Assembly: GCF_022539665.2 (NCBI RefSeq)
Contig: NC_081335.1
Span: 9,212,449 to 9,276,448 of the forward strand
DNA length: 64,000 nucleotides
Source of the DNA: Daphnia carinata
Taxonomy: Eukaryota; Arthropoda; Branchiopoda; Diplostraca; Daphniidae
Reading direction: 5' to 3'
In this document: in pieces, positions 45,642 through 58,354 of the stretch
Layout: every line of letters starts with the position of its first letter
Numbering within the stretch: position 1 is the stretch's first letter
Notes under the pieces: generated by a model
Databases searched by the model: none
The model's input: the letters and a program-made list of their open reading frames with translations, nothing else
Told to the model about the DNA's origin: nothing
Translations under genes and position numbers: made by a program

Positions 45642-45845
45642 TGTAAAGTTTCCAAACCTCGTGTGTTACCAGTGGATTTGCCAAAACAATTCCGCCTTAC
45701 ATGTTACAATCATGCAGTATTTATACTACTAAAGGATACAAATTATGAAGGTCAAATGGGAGGAGATACGTTCACTTTCACTTGTGAAACGCTTGAGGGA
45801 TGTATGAGGTGTGGCTTCCTTTGGATCGCCTTTGGTCTCGTTACA
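45642..45845 (-). repeat. 3' LTR of element A2 (204 bp)
   Basis: On the minus strand TGTAACGAG...AACTTTACA with a TATAAATAC box. By eye about 11 differences from the partner LTR at 58148-58351. It is preceded by the purine tract GAAGAGGGGAAGGAA. Confidence 0.93.
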
Positions 45846-45954
45846 TTCCTTCCCCTCTTCGGTAAGAAGAATTGGTCCTCCAATTTGCATTTTCCGTCAC
45901 CGACTACAGTTGTTGCTATGGTTGAAAAATAAAGCTTGTTCCTTCACCTAAAAT

Positions 45955-47160
45955 TTAAGGAAAAGAGTTGTATGTGATTTTAATAAGGTTGTTGGTGTAT
46001 TGTCTTGTTTTTCTTGTTCTTTTATTCCTGCTTTTCTTTCTGCCTGGTATTTCGGTTATGCTGATTATGGCTTGTTCATTTTCCTCGCGGCTGTATTGTT
46101 GGTGTTCTTTTCTTCTAGTTTTAGTCAGGGGGTTACCGTTATATTTTTGTTCCCATTTTTCAAAGATGGCTTGCGCTCTTTTACTGCATGGTTTTGATCC
46201 CGCCATGCGTCCATGTGAGTCTTTTATCCATGCATCTGCTCCATGTAGAAGTAATATTTCAATCATGTCAATTCGATTGAATCCGACTGCTACGTGTAGT
46301 GCGGTTTCACCTGAGTCGTCTTGCTGGTTGCTGTTGATGATTCTTTTTGCGCAAATTAGAGTAGTTAGGTCTTCGAGTCCATACATGGCTAGATAATGAA
46401 AACGGTTTTGCCCTGAGGTGTCTCAATGTTGATATTAGTTGGTGACCATATTAACTTCGCACTTTCTAGGTTTTCGTATGAGATTGCCAACATTAAGGGA
46501 GTTTCTCCGTTGTAGTTGCGAGTTGTAAATTCACTGTTGTTATGCTTCAGGATTCGTAGTAACAGTAGATCACTTTCGGCTGCTGCATTATGGCCAATTG
46601 TTTTTCCGTGATAGAGTATCTCTGGGTCCGCTCCGAAGGATAGTAAAAGATCGGTAATGTCGTATCGACATCTTCGTACGCTTGTGTGGAGTAGCGTCTG
46701 TTCCTCTTCGAATCTTTTATTGAGGAATTTGGCCATCTTCTGTCTTGGCCAACCTTGTTGCGTTTCGAACTTGTTTTGGATGCAACCTTCTTATTACCTG
46801 CAATGGGGCTCGCATCATCGTTAATGAAAGTTCACCGTTTTCTAAGTCTATCATGGCTTGTCTTCGCAGTTGGATTTTTCCTGCTCGGGCTGCTGATATG
46901 GATGCTACCGTTTTCATCCGACAGTTTTTACATGCTTCTGTTTCTCTTTGTTGGTCATCTGGCTTGTTCCGTTTTTTGGGAGGTTCACACTGAAGATAGG
47001 TGTCACTGTCGTATTCTAATATAAAATCAACACTGTAGTCACTTTCCATATCGGGTTCTATTCCACTATACGACGTTAATCCCTCGTTTTCATCATCACT
47101 TGATTCACTGCTCGTGCATCGCAAATTCGCAGCTGTACTGTTTATGGCGTTCCTCTTCCC
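45955..47160 (-). pseudogene. Ankyrin-repeat cargo gene of element A2
   Basis: The acidic N-part (47124-46717) has the CKNCRMKT motif; ankyrin repeats follow in 46736-46389 and 46386-45955. Frame changes near 46720-46736 and near 46389 break it. Beyond the last repeat it has about 75 more residues than the A1 copy, ending in a basic stretch (GRKKSRNKRTRK) that could be a nuclear localisation signal. The region upstream (47210-47370) has a ~60-bp tandem duplication. Confidence 0.85.
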
Positions 47161-47601
47161 AAATGTAATTGCATGGACGGATGATTTTTTTTTTGTATTA
47201 TTTGTTTTTGTTATTGGTTTTGTAGTTAAGCTGTTAATTGGGATTTCGAAATTGTTATTTTGAGTTTGTTCGTTTGCCTGTTCAATGCTATTTGTTTTTG
47301 TTTTTGTAGATAAGGTGTTAGTTGGGAATACAAAATTGTTATTTTGAGTTCGTTTGTTCGTCTGTTTTTTTACTATAGAGTATTAGATAGAGGCGAGTAA
47401 GTGAATTGGTGGAATGTGGGAAAATATCTAATTTTTGTTTTCGATTTGGTGGATTTAAAAATGATAATCAACTTAATTGTTGAAGTTTTAAATATTGGTA
47501 AGTGCGTTATTTACTGGGGACTGTTAATTTATTATGTAATTAACTAAATTGTCAAGTGCTATGTTTAGTGGCTACTTTTAATTTCAATGACCTTGGGGAT
47601 T

Positions 47602-50600
47602 TCACTTTTTAGCAGAATTACTGCTGTCTGCTTCTGACATGCAACGACATAGGTCTTCCCAGACCATGCCATACCCGACGACGTAAGTGCACGTGGTGTG
47701 TTTTCCTGTACATCGTTTGGGTGTGTCAGTTTCTTCGATAGATGGGTAGTGTAAAGCATCTTCCCGTGTGGGAAGACTGACTTTACGAATTTAAGACAAT
47801 AAAGAATAAAAGAATAAAAGAATAAAAGAATAAAAGAATAAGAGAATAAAAGAACTAAAAGAACTCAGAGGCGTTGTACCCACAATGACGACTATATTTG
47901 TCTTAGTTTAAGCATGTAAAATACAAGATGTTTTAGATAAAGACATAAGAAAAAGCTATTGAATAAAAAGGGGAACAGAAAGTGAAACGGGATGATTGTA
48001 GTGTGAGCTTACCACGGTAGCGCGAGCCGAATAAGAGAGTAGATGTAAGATGAAGACGAACTGTAACACAACTCGTTGGCACGTCGTTAAAAACAAGTTA
48101 CAAGAATTGAACACTCACTTCAACACGAGACAAAGATCAATTCTCAAACACAATATTAAACCAAGAGAAGGCACTTAGCTGAATCAGAACCTGACCGTTA
48201 GCCTCAGATACACGTCGGTAACTGACTTTCTTCAGGTCTTGAGTTCATCAAGAAACCTCGCATATTGGGCAATGATTAATTGCTGCACAATTACTTGTCA
48301 CCAATACATGAAATTTGATATGGCGCGATGATGGCGAAATGATGAGAAATGCTTGATTCCGCCAATCAAAGATGTTGTTACAAGTGGCTTTATGCCGATG
48401 AAATATGATCAGACAGTGAGCAGATGTTCATATAGGTCACCCTGCTGCGTATATGTTATGGTGCAATATTGAAATGGCGCAGTTATATAGTTGCGCAATT
48501 CATAGTGTTTAAATGTGTTTAATAAGCATATATTGACAAGAAATATAAAATGGATAATATATGTATTGACTTCGTTACAGTAGATTAATGAATTTGGTGC
48601 GCTTGGCCGTGGAGACCGCATTTGACCTTGTCTTTCCGTTGTCAGTTGTGCTGGGGCGGTCGTTCTTATGAACGGTTGTTCGATTGCTATGTCTGAATGG
48701 TAATTTGTTTCTCGTGCTGGTATCATTGATGCGAGTTCGTGTTCTTCCTCTATGCCATCGTCATAACTTCTTGTAAGGTTCCGGTTTCTGCGGATATGAT
48801 TTTTAATCTTCGAGATAGGGTTGCAAATGATGAAGATTCGCAGACATACGAGGAATAGCACAAATCCAATCCCTGATAGACCGATTATTTTCAATTTGTC
48901 GAACCATGAGAATATGTGGTCTATTTGATTATCTTGTTGTTCTGACATCACAATATCTCCAACAGAATTGGAATTTCCTTCTTGCATTCTGCCTACCAGA
49001 TCATTTAATATATTCAATTGTTTCATCTCCATTGTTTAGTGTACTGGAAGACTTTTCAGTGCGAAATCGAAATCGTTAAGATGTAGTTCTTCAAATTCCG
49101 TAATGAGGTCTAAATTTGGCATGTGAATGCTTGTTTTCTGGCGTATCCAATCCCCTGTTGTAGAGTTGTGTTCCCAGGTGTGTGGATTTCCATTTAAATT
49201 GACTAACGGTGTTTTCCAAAAACAATCGGAATATGGGTGAATTGACCACCCATCTGTTCCGATCGTACAGTTCTTTCCTTCGTAAGTGAAGAACGGTTGG
49301 AATCCACATTTAGTTTCATTTGCTGATATAAAAATTCTTTTTGCTTCACATTGTTGAAGTGTCATTGCTTGACCGAACCCGTGTAGTCGTGTGCAGATTG
49401 GTAAGCCTACTGCTGCTGCAGCTAAAATTCCGTTTGTTTGAGCTAAGATAACAGCTTGGGTTCTTTTGATGGCTGATAGTTGACAGTATACGTCCCGAAT
49501 TTCTTTTGCAAGTTTGTTTTCATGTTCTGTTTCAATGCCTATTTTATATTGGTCGTGCATTTTATTAATTTCGTGTTTTATTTTATCGTTGAATTCTTCC
49601 ATATTTTTGGGTAGGCCGCTTTCTAGATTTTCATTAATTAGTGTATCTTCAGTTTTCTGATCCATTGAAATTATCAGGGACTCCGCTTGCGGTAAATTTC
49701 TATTCTTGTCTTCCTCGATGGCCTGAATTCAAATTTCTTCTACTGTAGACGTTGTTTCTGTTGTAGTTAATGGGGTCGTTTTGGCTGTCTGCGTTAATGA
49801 CTGTGGTGTCGTCGACCTTGTTTTCACCGTTGTCGTACTCGATGTAGTTGAGCTTGGTTGACGCGTTGTTGTTGTTGCTGTTGTTGTGGAGATTGTCGTA
49901 GTGGCCGTTTTTGTTGTTGACGTAGGCTTCGTGGTTGTAGTGGTTGTTGAAGTTGAAGTTACTTTAACAGTTGTCGTATGCCTAGTAGTAGTGGTTGTTG
50001 GTTGTTGGCTGCTGTGCTTGTAGCTGGCTTAATTGTTGTCGTGGTTTTCACCGTTGTTTTTGTCGTTGTTCCCAAGGTTGTTTTTATTGTGGGCTTTGTA
50101 GTTTTCGTAGTGCTTGTCGTTGTGTATTTTTCTGTTGTGGGCGTGGCAGGGGGAGTGGCCAAAGTGTTGTTCTTCTCTGATTGGTTGTTGATCTCCCTTT
50201 GCATTAGTGACGGTATAGATGGGAGTGCTTTTCCGACCAATGACTGCTGAGTGTGTAGCGCTATAATGGCTGCCGCTGAAAGCGTCCTTATTTGATATGG
50301 GTTGCGATATTCAAAGCTAAAGTGTTGTTTTTTACTGGAGCCGTGACAATGCCCCAGGCTCACACGTCCTACTCTCTGTGTTAGACACTTCCTGTCTGAT
50401 GAGGGTAAATGTAATCCGGTTCTATCTGTTGCCATGAGCTGGCCTGTGTTTTCGAATGTGCCCCAGATTCAGCTGGTGTTCGCGCATTCTTGAAGAACGA
50501 GCATTGTTGTATTGGCTTTAACACAGGTATTCGTGTTGAATGGTATGATGGTGAAATCAGATGTATATTCGAAAGCTTGTCCTCGTTCTGTTGTTTTGCT

Positions 50601-52160
50601 GCAGTTGGCAACTGTAGTTTGTGATCGCACTAATGGGTCATTACTGCTTACCAGCATTCTTAGTTCTTCTTGGCACTTTGTCCACTCAGTGTCACACTCT
50701 TCCAGCGTCTTTTTCGCTTGTTTATTCCATGATGAGTTAGACATTTTTCACTCGGTGCTTTCCCATTTTTCAACAATCCCCAAGCAATCATGTTCCAGGT
50801 TATATTTCCGCTACCGTGATTAGTTTTTAAAATCCCTCGGAATAGTGGTGAATTAATCGTGGTTGTGATTGCCTTTCGTTGTTCTTGCTGAATTTCCAGC
50901 ATTTCCGCTAATGTTGTATCCGGAAAATTTTCGAGGATCTCAGGGTTGGTGTTTACAGTTTCGAAGATCCATTGTTGTTGTACGCAGCTGTCTCTGCATT
51001 CTTCCAGTATGATATCTTGGATTGGTCCTAGTGTAATACATAGATGTGATTCTTGTGAGATTAATTGATAATTTTGTTGATCGAGGATCCATCGTGTTGA
51101 ATATTCCGAACATTTGGCTACAATCAGTTGGTCTGCTTCTCCTTCCGTGACACAGGTATCGCTGTTTTGTAATCGTATTGTTTGATCAACGATGTATTCG
51201 AATTCTGATTTTTGTGGAAGTGGATCGGCGTTGTTGAGATGAAAGTAGCAGTTAATTGGTTGGTATCTCCAGGTGTATAGATTATGTGTATCGTGGCGTT
51301 ATGTATGATGAATCTTTCCTTTTCTTTGGTTTTTACTGCTTGTTGATATCCCATTCTTATTGATCCCCAGGCGTAAGAAATGCTCTAAAGGCATTTTCCT
51401 ATTTCTGAATCTTCGATAGGAGTGTTTAGCAGGAATGTAACTTCCTGCTGGATGGATCGTCTCCGTCTGGCTAATTGGAGTTCTCTATAATCCTTGCATA
51501 CTTATGTATCCAGGTGAGTATTCGACAACTTTGTAGCCTTGTGGTGTGATATCCCGATCTGGTTTGTTGAGGAATGATATCTCGATTTGTCGATTCGTTT
51601 AATAGAGACGGCTGGTGTTTTCGTGTTCCGGCATTCTTGGAAGTTCCAGATATCCGCTTCCCTTAATCAATGTTTGTGAGTATGAGTTATTTGTTGTCCT
51701 CTCATCTCCCCACACTATTGTGTTTTGATTTTGAATGAAGTGCCCTTCCTGCTGGGTGGTGTTTAACGGTCCAAAGGGGCTTTCAATGGGGTCATCTGGC
51801 TTTTCTTGTCGTAGCGTGATTTGTTCTGCTACACAGTTGAGGGTGTTGTATTGTTTTATGGCATACCATTGCCCTTCGCCTGTTGGAGTGGCTATAAAAC
51901 TCAGTCCTGCTGGTCCGGTCTGCATGTTGTTATCGCCACACTTCTTGTCGTTCACCATTTTCCAGCATTCCAGTGGGGTTATTAGTTTAGTTTCTTGTGA
52001 ATATATTGTGTCGAAAGATCCAATCCAAAATGATCCTGTTATTTTCTTCGTTTTTATCCATTGTTTGCATGTCCAGCCTTTCCAAGAAGGTGCTGGTTTC
52101 TGCGTCGTTTTTAAAGTGTAAAGCGTGGGTATTCTGGGTAAGTGTGCTGTATCTGTTTCC
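47602..52160 (-). pseudogene. env: env of element A2, start deleted, several breaks
   Basis: Fragments matching the A1 envelope lie at 51958-51599, 51354-51124, 50902-50469, 50435-49959, 49665-49036 and 49032-48590, and the tail end at 47746-47602. About 165 bp around the start codon and signal peptide are missing (junction near 52170). Frameshifts separate the fragments. The Thr-rich region (49700-50150) is shorter and scrambled. A solo LTR splits the cytoplasmic tail. Confidence 0.9.
47750..48579 (-). repeat. Solo LTR (830 bp) inserted in env of A2
   Basis: It begins TGTAACGAAG and ends GCTTTACA on the minus strand, and GTAG is repeated on both sides (47746-47749 and 48580-48583) as a 4-bp target duplication. 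The interrupted env sequence resumes exactly. It contains an (AGAATAAAA)n microsatellite at 47801-47866. Not the same family as the A or B LTRs although the termini agree. Confidence 0.9.
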
Positions 52161-52171
52161 GTTTCTGGTTT

Positions 52172-55100
52172 TTAGAATCTTGATACTTCATTACGTTGCC
52201 GTAAGTTGTATCGTGGATTCGTCATTCTAGTGCGCGCAGGATGATGTGGTATAGGGCCGGGAATATTTGGTGCGATGATAATACGAGTCTCCTCTTCTGC
52301 TGCTCGAAATATACGTGTTTTAGGAGAAGGCCTTCTTTCGTTGTTACTGAAGTGTTTTCTTGGCCTTCCTGGTCCTCGTCGTACTGTTTCATTTCTCGGT
52401 TGGTTTGTCGCACGTGATGTTCCTTCTGCTCTTTGGTTTCCTGGGACGTACAGTTTTAGGCGGTTGACGTGTACTATCGATTTTAGTTTTTCATTGTCTG
52501 TGTTTTGAATCTCGTAGGTGAGATCTGAGAAACTTCTGGTGAGTTTGAATGGTCCGTTCCATATGTTGATGAATTTTCCGGCAGTTGGTGGGGCTTTCAG
52601 TAGCACAAAGTCACCGATGTTGTATTTGATTGCTTTTGTTCCTTTGTCGTAATATCTTTTTTGTTTTGTCTGCGCCCGAAATAGGTGTTCCTTCGCTAGT
52701 TGCTGAGCCTTCTTCCATTGATGTGAGTACATTACACTGGTGTCTTCGTATGTCTCGTAACGTCTGTCTATTTCGATGTCGTTTGGGATCACGGGGTGTC
52801 TTCCAAAGAATAGAAAGAATGGGCTTTGTTGTAGTGTTGATTGCTTCGCTGTGTTGTAAGCAAATGTGACGAACGGAAGATATTTGTCCCAATTTCCAGG
52901 TTCATCCCCCACGTAGCAAGCTAACATGTCACATAGGGTTCTGTTAAATCTTTCTACTAATCCGTCCGTTTGGGGGTGATATGCTGTTGTTCTTATTTGT
53001 TTGATCTTGAACATTTTGCAAATTTCTTGGATTAAGACCGACAAGAAGTTAGTCCCTTGATCTGTTAGGACTACTTCGGGGGATCCATATTTGGTAAAAA
53101 TATCATTAACCAAGATTGTGGCAATTGTTTGGGCAGTCTGATCTTTCATTGGCACTGAAAAAAACGAAACGACTGACGTAATCTGACAGGACTAAAATAT
53201 ACCTATGTCCCTTTGCGCTTATTGGAACTGGACCCACAATATCCATCGCAAGTCTTTCCCACACCCTTTCGGCTGGGGGCATAGGTTGCAATGTTGCTTT
53301 ACTTCCTCCTACAGCCTTGCGTTTTGCGCATTTTAGGCAATTTTTGATGTATTCTGTTACGTTTTGTCGCATATGTGGGAAGAATTATTGCTCTCGAAGT
53401 CTGGCTATTGTTTCTTTCTATTCCTAAATGTCATGCTAACATGTGGTCATGATTTGCTCGTAAGATCCCTGTGATTAACGGTGTAGGGACTACTTACTTT
53501 CCTTGCCTATCTGTTAATAAACCTTTTTCGTTGATTATAAAGTTGCTTGTGAATCTGTTACTTTGACTTTTCTGACTAATTTCTTGTATTTTCTTTAATA
53601 ATTTTTGGCAATATTTATCTGCTTGCTGTAGTTCTATCCATCTGTCTTGCTTCCAAGGCCTTTTACTGTCACTTCCAATTCCTCTTTCGGAACTTCCGCT
53701 CTTCTTTTGAACACTTTCCCTCTCGAAACTTTCGCTTTCTTTTCTTTCTAAACTTTCACTTTCTTTTTGAATACCTTCATTTTTTTTCTTAAGGTTTTCT
53801 TGTTTCTCTACTAATTTGATCCTTACTTGTTCTTTTACACTGTCTCTTTCCTTCCGAAGACTTTCTAGTTCTCTCATGATGATTTCCTTTTGTCTTGCTC
53901 TTGTTTCTACTCGTGCTATTGGCACTATGGGAATACGACTTAGGGTGTCAGTATTTTGGTGTGACTTCCCTGGTCGGTACCCAATGGCGATGTCAAAGCG
54001 ATGTTCTTGGAGTTTTAGTGCCCGTCTAGCTAATCTTCCTGCGGGTTCTGTATTGCTCATTAGCCATTCCAAAGGTCTATGGTCTGTAAATACAGTAAAC
54101 CTGCGTCCGTATAAATATGTTCTAAATACTTCTATCGCATGGATGATTGCGTAAGCCTCCTCTCTGTGGTTGACGACTTGGCCTCGCGGTCGTTCAGATG
54201 TTTAGAGCTATATGCTATGACAACTTCCGCGCCGTCTGATTCACGGGGTTCCTGTACGTCGGACTCCGCTGAATCCGCTGATTGAGGTAGAGTCTGTATT
54301 TGAGCCAAGACTGCTCCTATTCCGTATCCTGAAGCATCCGTGTAGATGATAAATTCGTGCGTGAAATCTGGATACCCTAGGATAGGTCTAGTTATGAGAC
54401 AGCTCTTGATACAATCAAAGGCGTCCCTTTGTTCCTCTCCCCATTTCCACTCGGCTGATTTTCTCGTTAGCGCTGTCAGTGGGTGGGTTCTATCAGCAAA
54501 AGCCCGGATGAATTTTCTGTAATAGCTAGCCAAACCTAAAAATGAGCCCAATTCTTTCACGTTTTCGGGAGCTGGGTATTTGATGATTGCTTCTAGCTTT
54601 TTCGTACTCGGTGTTATTCCTTTTTTCGAAACGATGTATCCTAAATAATCTAACTCTTCTTTAAAAAATTCACATTTCTTTCTTTTTAATTTTAGTCCTG
54701 CGTCTTTTAGAAGCTTAAACACTGTTTCTAGATGTGTCACATGTTCAGCAATATTATTACTGAACACTATGATATCATCCAGATAAACCAATGCAAATTT
54801 GAACAATACCGATTTCAAGATGTTATTCATTGCTCGTTGAAAAGTGCTTGGTGCATTTGTTAATCCAAATGGCATCCTATGAAATTCGTATTATCCAAAT
54901 TCACAGATGAAAGCGGTTTTGTGCTTGTCGCCTTCTTCTATCTCGATTTGCCAGTAGCCGCTCAATAAGTCCAATGTTGAGAAGTAAACTGATTCGCTCA
55001 ATGCATCAATGGTGTCACCAATTCTTGGTATTTCTCCTGACACCGTTCTGAATATTGGCGAGGGAGTGTTTTTAATTTCTTGAAGTTCTTCCCTCTTCTT

Positions 55101-55310
55101 TAGGTTGAAAAATATGCTGTCTGAAACTAAACTGGCTGCGGCTCCTGTGTCTACTAAAGCGTTAATTTCTTTTCCAAAAATTCTAATGGGTATACGTATT
55201 AGTTTGGGTATCGCGGATTCTAAATTTTATATTGGGGAATGGTCTGGTAGGGATATTGTGTTTACTGCATTGGACGGTGGTTCAGATTGTTGATACGTGC
55301 CATATCTGTC
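52172..55310 (-). pseudogene. pol: pol of element A2
   Basis: Protease is present to its first half (VDTGAAASLV at about 55130-55160). A deletion then joins it to RT at 'DTIDAL'. RT (54875-54132) has YLDD. A CAA-to-TAA change sits just before MPFGL, a frameshift near 54170 breaks RNase H, and more breaks follow near 53490, 53370 and 53150 before the integrase core and GPF module (53155-52172). The coiled-coil linker between RNase H and integrase (53880-53690) is present and longer in ESFERES-type repeats than in A1. Confidence 0.9.
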
Positions 55311-58076
55311 CAACATTCTCGTTCAATGTATCCTCTTTTATTGCACTTGTAGCAGATAATAATCTTATTTCTTAGGGTGTCAGTGTCTGTGGATATTGAT
55401 GAGGATAGCTTGGGTTTTGATGTTACACTTGTTGATTGTTGTGTGTTGAAAGTTTGGTTGATTGTAATGTATCGGACCGTTGTTGGACGGAGATTTCTGT
55501 GTTTGTTGATAGGTTGGGTAATTGGGTTGTCTATACCCCGGAGAGGTACCTTCTCTACGTTGTGAAGTATAGTTGTTACGGTATGGGCTGTTTTCTCTGC
55601 TACGATTGAAGTTTCGGTCTCTACTGGAACCTCGACTATTCGGCCTTTCGTGAAATCGAACTCGAGGATCTTGTGGTCTGGAGTATTGATCACTTGATCG
55701 GGATGGTCTTGGTTCGTATCGATCTGCTGCTGCTATCGTAATGTCGGTATCCTGTGATAATTCAGAATTTTTATTAGTTTTCCAGATCCCGAATTTTTTG
55801 TTTTAAGAATTCAATTTCTGTCTTTTGTTGTGAAAGTTCGTTGTCTTGTTGTTTATCGTGATGCGTTATCCCTGCAATTACTGCGTTGAATTCTTTGTCT
55901 TCTGCAGTCTCCTTGCCATATAAGATGCCTTCAGATATGATTAGTTGTTTACATAACTGATCGAAGTCTTCAGGATCTTCGGGCATTTTGAAGTAGAGTT
56001 CAGCTCGGAATTTTGGTAAAATGCCTTGCATCAGGATTTTGATTTTGGTATGATCTCTCATTCTCTTGACTGTACTTATGAGTCGACCTCCGACGATAGT
56101 TTGGTTTTGGTCCAATTTTTCTTCTTTGCCTTCAATGGACTCGTAGAGGCTGTTGAATTCTTGAGATTAGGGCTTTGCATTTCTCTTCAGGTTTTTGTTT
56201 TAACGTGGATAACTTTTTTCTTTGTGCTGCTAAGTCATATGCATCTTGGAACCTTGCAATAATGGCTGTCTTCCACTCGTCGTATCTTAACTCGTCACCC
56301 TGTTCTTCTATGTAATTTCCGTGCCATTCAAGGGCATCGCCTTTAAGTCTGTCGGAGAAGAATCGTATTCTCTGGTTCTCATCCCAGTCGTTGTTACGTG
56401 CTACATGTTCTGCGTCCTTTATGCATTCTGTTATAAACTTATCAGTACTTTTTCCTTTAAAAATCGGAATTGGCTTTTTGTCTTCTCTCGAAAATAATTC
56501 TCCTAGCGCTTTTACAATGGGTTGAGTTGTGGATTCGTCAGCATCTGTTGTGTCTCGATCAATTCTCGAAGTTTCTTTGTTTGAAAGTCCCATTTTGATT
56601 TTTTGTTTGAGGGTCTGGTACTTTCGTTCTAGTTGAAGGAAGTTATAGTTTTGGATCTCGATTTGGTTTTTTAGGTCGTTTTTGAGTTGCTGCAGCTCTG
56701 TTATTTGTTCTGATTCTAATTCGTAGTGAAGGGATTTGTCTCCTTCTGTTAATGAGGTTAGGTCGTGTATCTCGCTCACTAGTCTTGTTATCTCTCCCGG
56801 TTCGTTGGGGGTGTCTAAGTCTTCGGTTTCGGCGAATGTTACGTGTTGCTTCCTATATTCTTTTATTCTGTTTTCCAGATACTTAATTTTTTCTTCTCGG
56901 TCTCCTGCCTAAACGATGGTTTTTTGTAATTCTGTTTCAAGATTTTTATTCTTTGTAGTACTATCTATCAGGCTTCTTCTTAAACCGACTTTTTCTGCTA
57001 CGGTTTTTTCAAGGATCTCTTTTGTTTCTTTTGTTTCTGTCCGAAGTTGTTTGTTGGTTTCTATGAGATTTTATATTAAACACTCAAATAATTTTTTCAA
57101 AGTATTTAGAGGGTTAAGGCTTTTTTTATCTGTTGCTCAGCGGTTTCTAACCTCGTAACCAGTTGTTTTCTTTCACCTTCAAGTTTGCTAATTATTTCTT
57201 GCCCTTCTCTTTAAACGGCTATTTTGTTCTCTTCTCGTTTTCGTAAAATGTTTTGCAATTGGCTTTCTGTTGCTGTGGCAGTTTCAAGGCTTATTTCTAA
57301 TCCGCTGATTCGATTGGCAGCTTTTTCAATGGAGTTTTTGAGTGTTTTTCGTTACTTTCTTGGAGTTGTTCAAGGGAACTACTTAAGGTGTATTTGGAAT
57401 TCTTTACCTTTTTCTTGTTGCTCTCTAGCTGTTTTCGCAAGCTCTGTAACTCGGAATCGAGATCAGACGAATATTTTTTCTCTGCAATCTGCGCAAGTAC
57501 TACTTCTTTTTGCAAAACAAGAATGGTACCGAACAGGAAGTCTTTCTCTTTACCATGTACAATGCTAATCTGCTGCAATAAACTGTCTTGGTTTTCGGTG
57601 TTGCCACCGAGGGATTTTACGTTGTCTTTAATTGTCTTTGTGGTGTTTGTAATAGTTTCTGCTGTTATACCACTTCGTACTTGCAACGTTTGTTCTAACA
57701 ATGAATATGAATACAATTGCAATGCGTTGTGGGTCTATTTACTAACTTCTTGTTTCTTGGATTCTATTTGTTGGATATTCGCTTTTGTCGTGGTTTTGTT
57801 TCGTTCTGACTCTTGTTCAAATTCTAAGTCCACAAGAGTTTTCCAGTGGTCTAAAAATTTTTCTCGATGACAGTTGGGATTTCGGTTGGTTTTGTCTGAT
57901 TCGGGAAGTACTGGGTACAACGGTGGGGATAGTTCGTCGACAATGTTTGGATACAAGGTATTCTCTTTACGAGTAGTCTCTGGTACAATATGATCAAGCG
58001 GCATTCGCTTACCTTTGATGGTGTTCCTTGGTCTGGAAGAGTTGTTGGAGACTCGTCGGGGAAGTGTAGAGCACAA
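55311..58076 (-). pseudogene. gag: gag of element A2 with long coiled-coil N-terminus
   Basis: The first ATG after the leader is at 58076. The frame runs to a TAG at 57735-57737, continues open in the same frame to about 57310, shifts, passes more coiled-coil sequence and joins the capsid region (56779-56132 and 56115-55774), an Arg/Ser-rich part, and a zinc knuckle at about 55310-55350. There the zinc-binding His is Tyr (CNKRGYIEREC). An ancestral gag would approach 900 residues, well above the usual gypsy size, because of about 430 coiled-coil residues before the capsid. Confidence 0.8.
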
Positions 58077-58127
58077 TCACTGAAATAAATTACGGGTAAG
58101 AAACCTTATACTGGACAACAAGTGTTA

Positions 58128-58145
58128 GTCTCGTTGGGACCTCCA
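58128..58145 (-). promoter_or_regulatory. Candidate primer-binding site of A2
   Basis: On the minus strand TGGAGGTCCCAACGAGAC starts two bases inside the LTR end. The TGG start fits pairing with a tRNA CCA end. I could not name the tRNA. Confidence 0.6.
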
Positions 58146-58147
58146 AT

Positions 58148-58351
58148 TGTAAAGTTTCCAAACCTCGTGTATTACCAGGGGATTTGCCAAAACAATTCCG
58201 CCTTACATGTTACAATCATGCAGTGTTTATACTACTAAAGGATACAAATTATGAAGGTGAAGTGGGAGGAGATACGTTCACTTTCACTTGTGAAACGCTT
58301 GAGGTATGTATGAGGTGTGGCTTTTTTTGGATAGCCTTTGGGCTCGTTGCA
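58148..58351 (-). repeat. 5' LTR of element A2 (204 bp)
   Basis: Minus strand TGCAACGAG...AACTTTACA with a TATAAAC box. The start TGCAA differs from TGTAA in the partner LTR. About 5% divergence from it by eye. Confidence 0.93.
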
Positions 58352-58354
58352 GCG

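Larger units (their letters stand above)
45642..58351 (-). mobile_element. Element A2: full-length but broken copy of element A
   Basis: Both LTRs, primer site, long gag, pol, env and ankyrin gene are present on the minus strand, in inverted orientation to A1. Lesions include a ~740-bp deletion spanning protease and RT (junction near 55031), loss of the env start, several frameshifts and stops, and an 830-bp solo LTR in env. No target-site duplication is seen: flanks are ...ATATTC and GCGTGA..., which suggests recombination after insertion. Confidence 0.93.

Noticed and set aside
49978-50250. Plus-strand Val-rich frame
   Set aside because: Antisense of the Thr-rich part of the A2 envelope.
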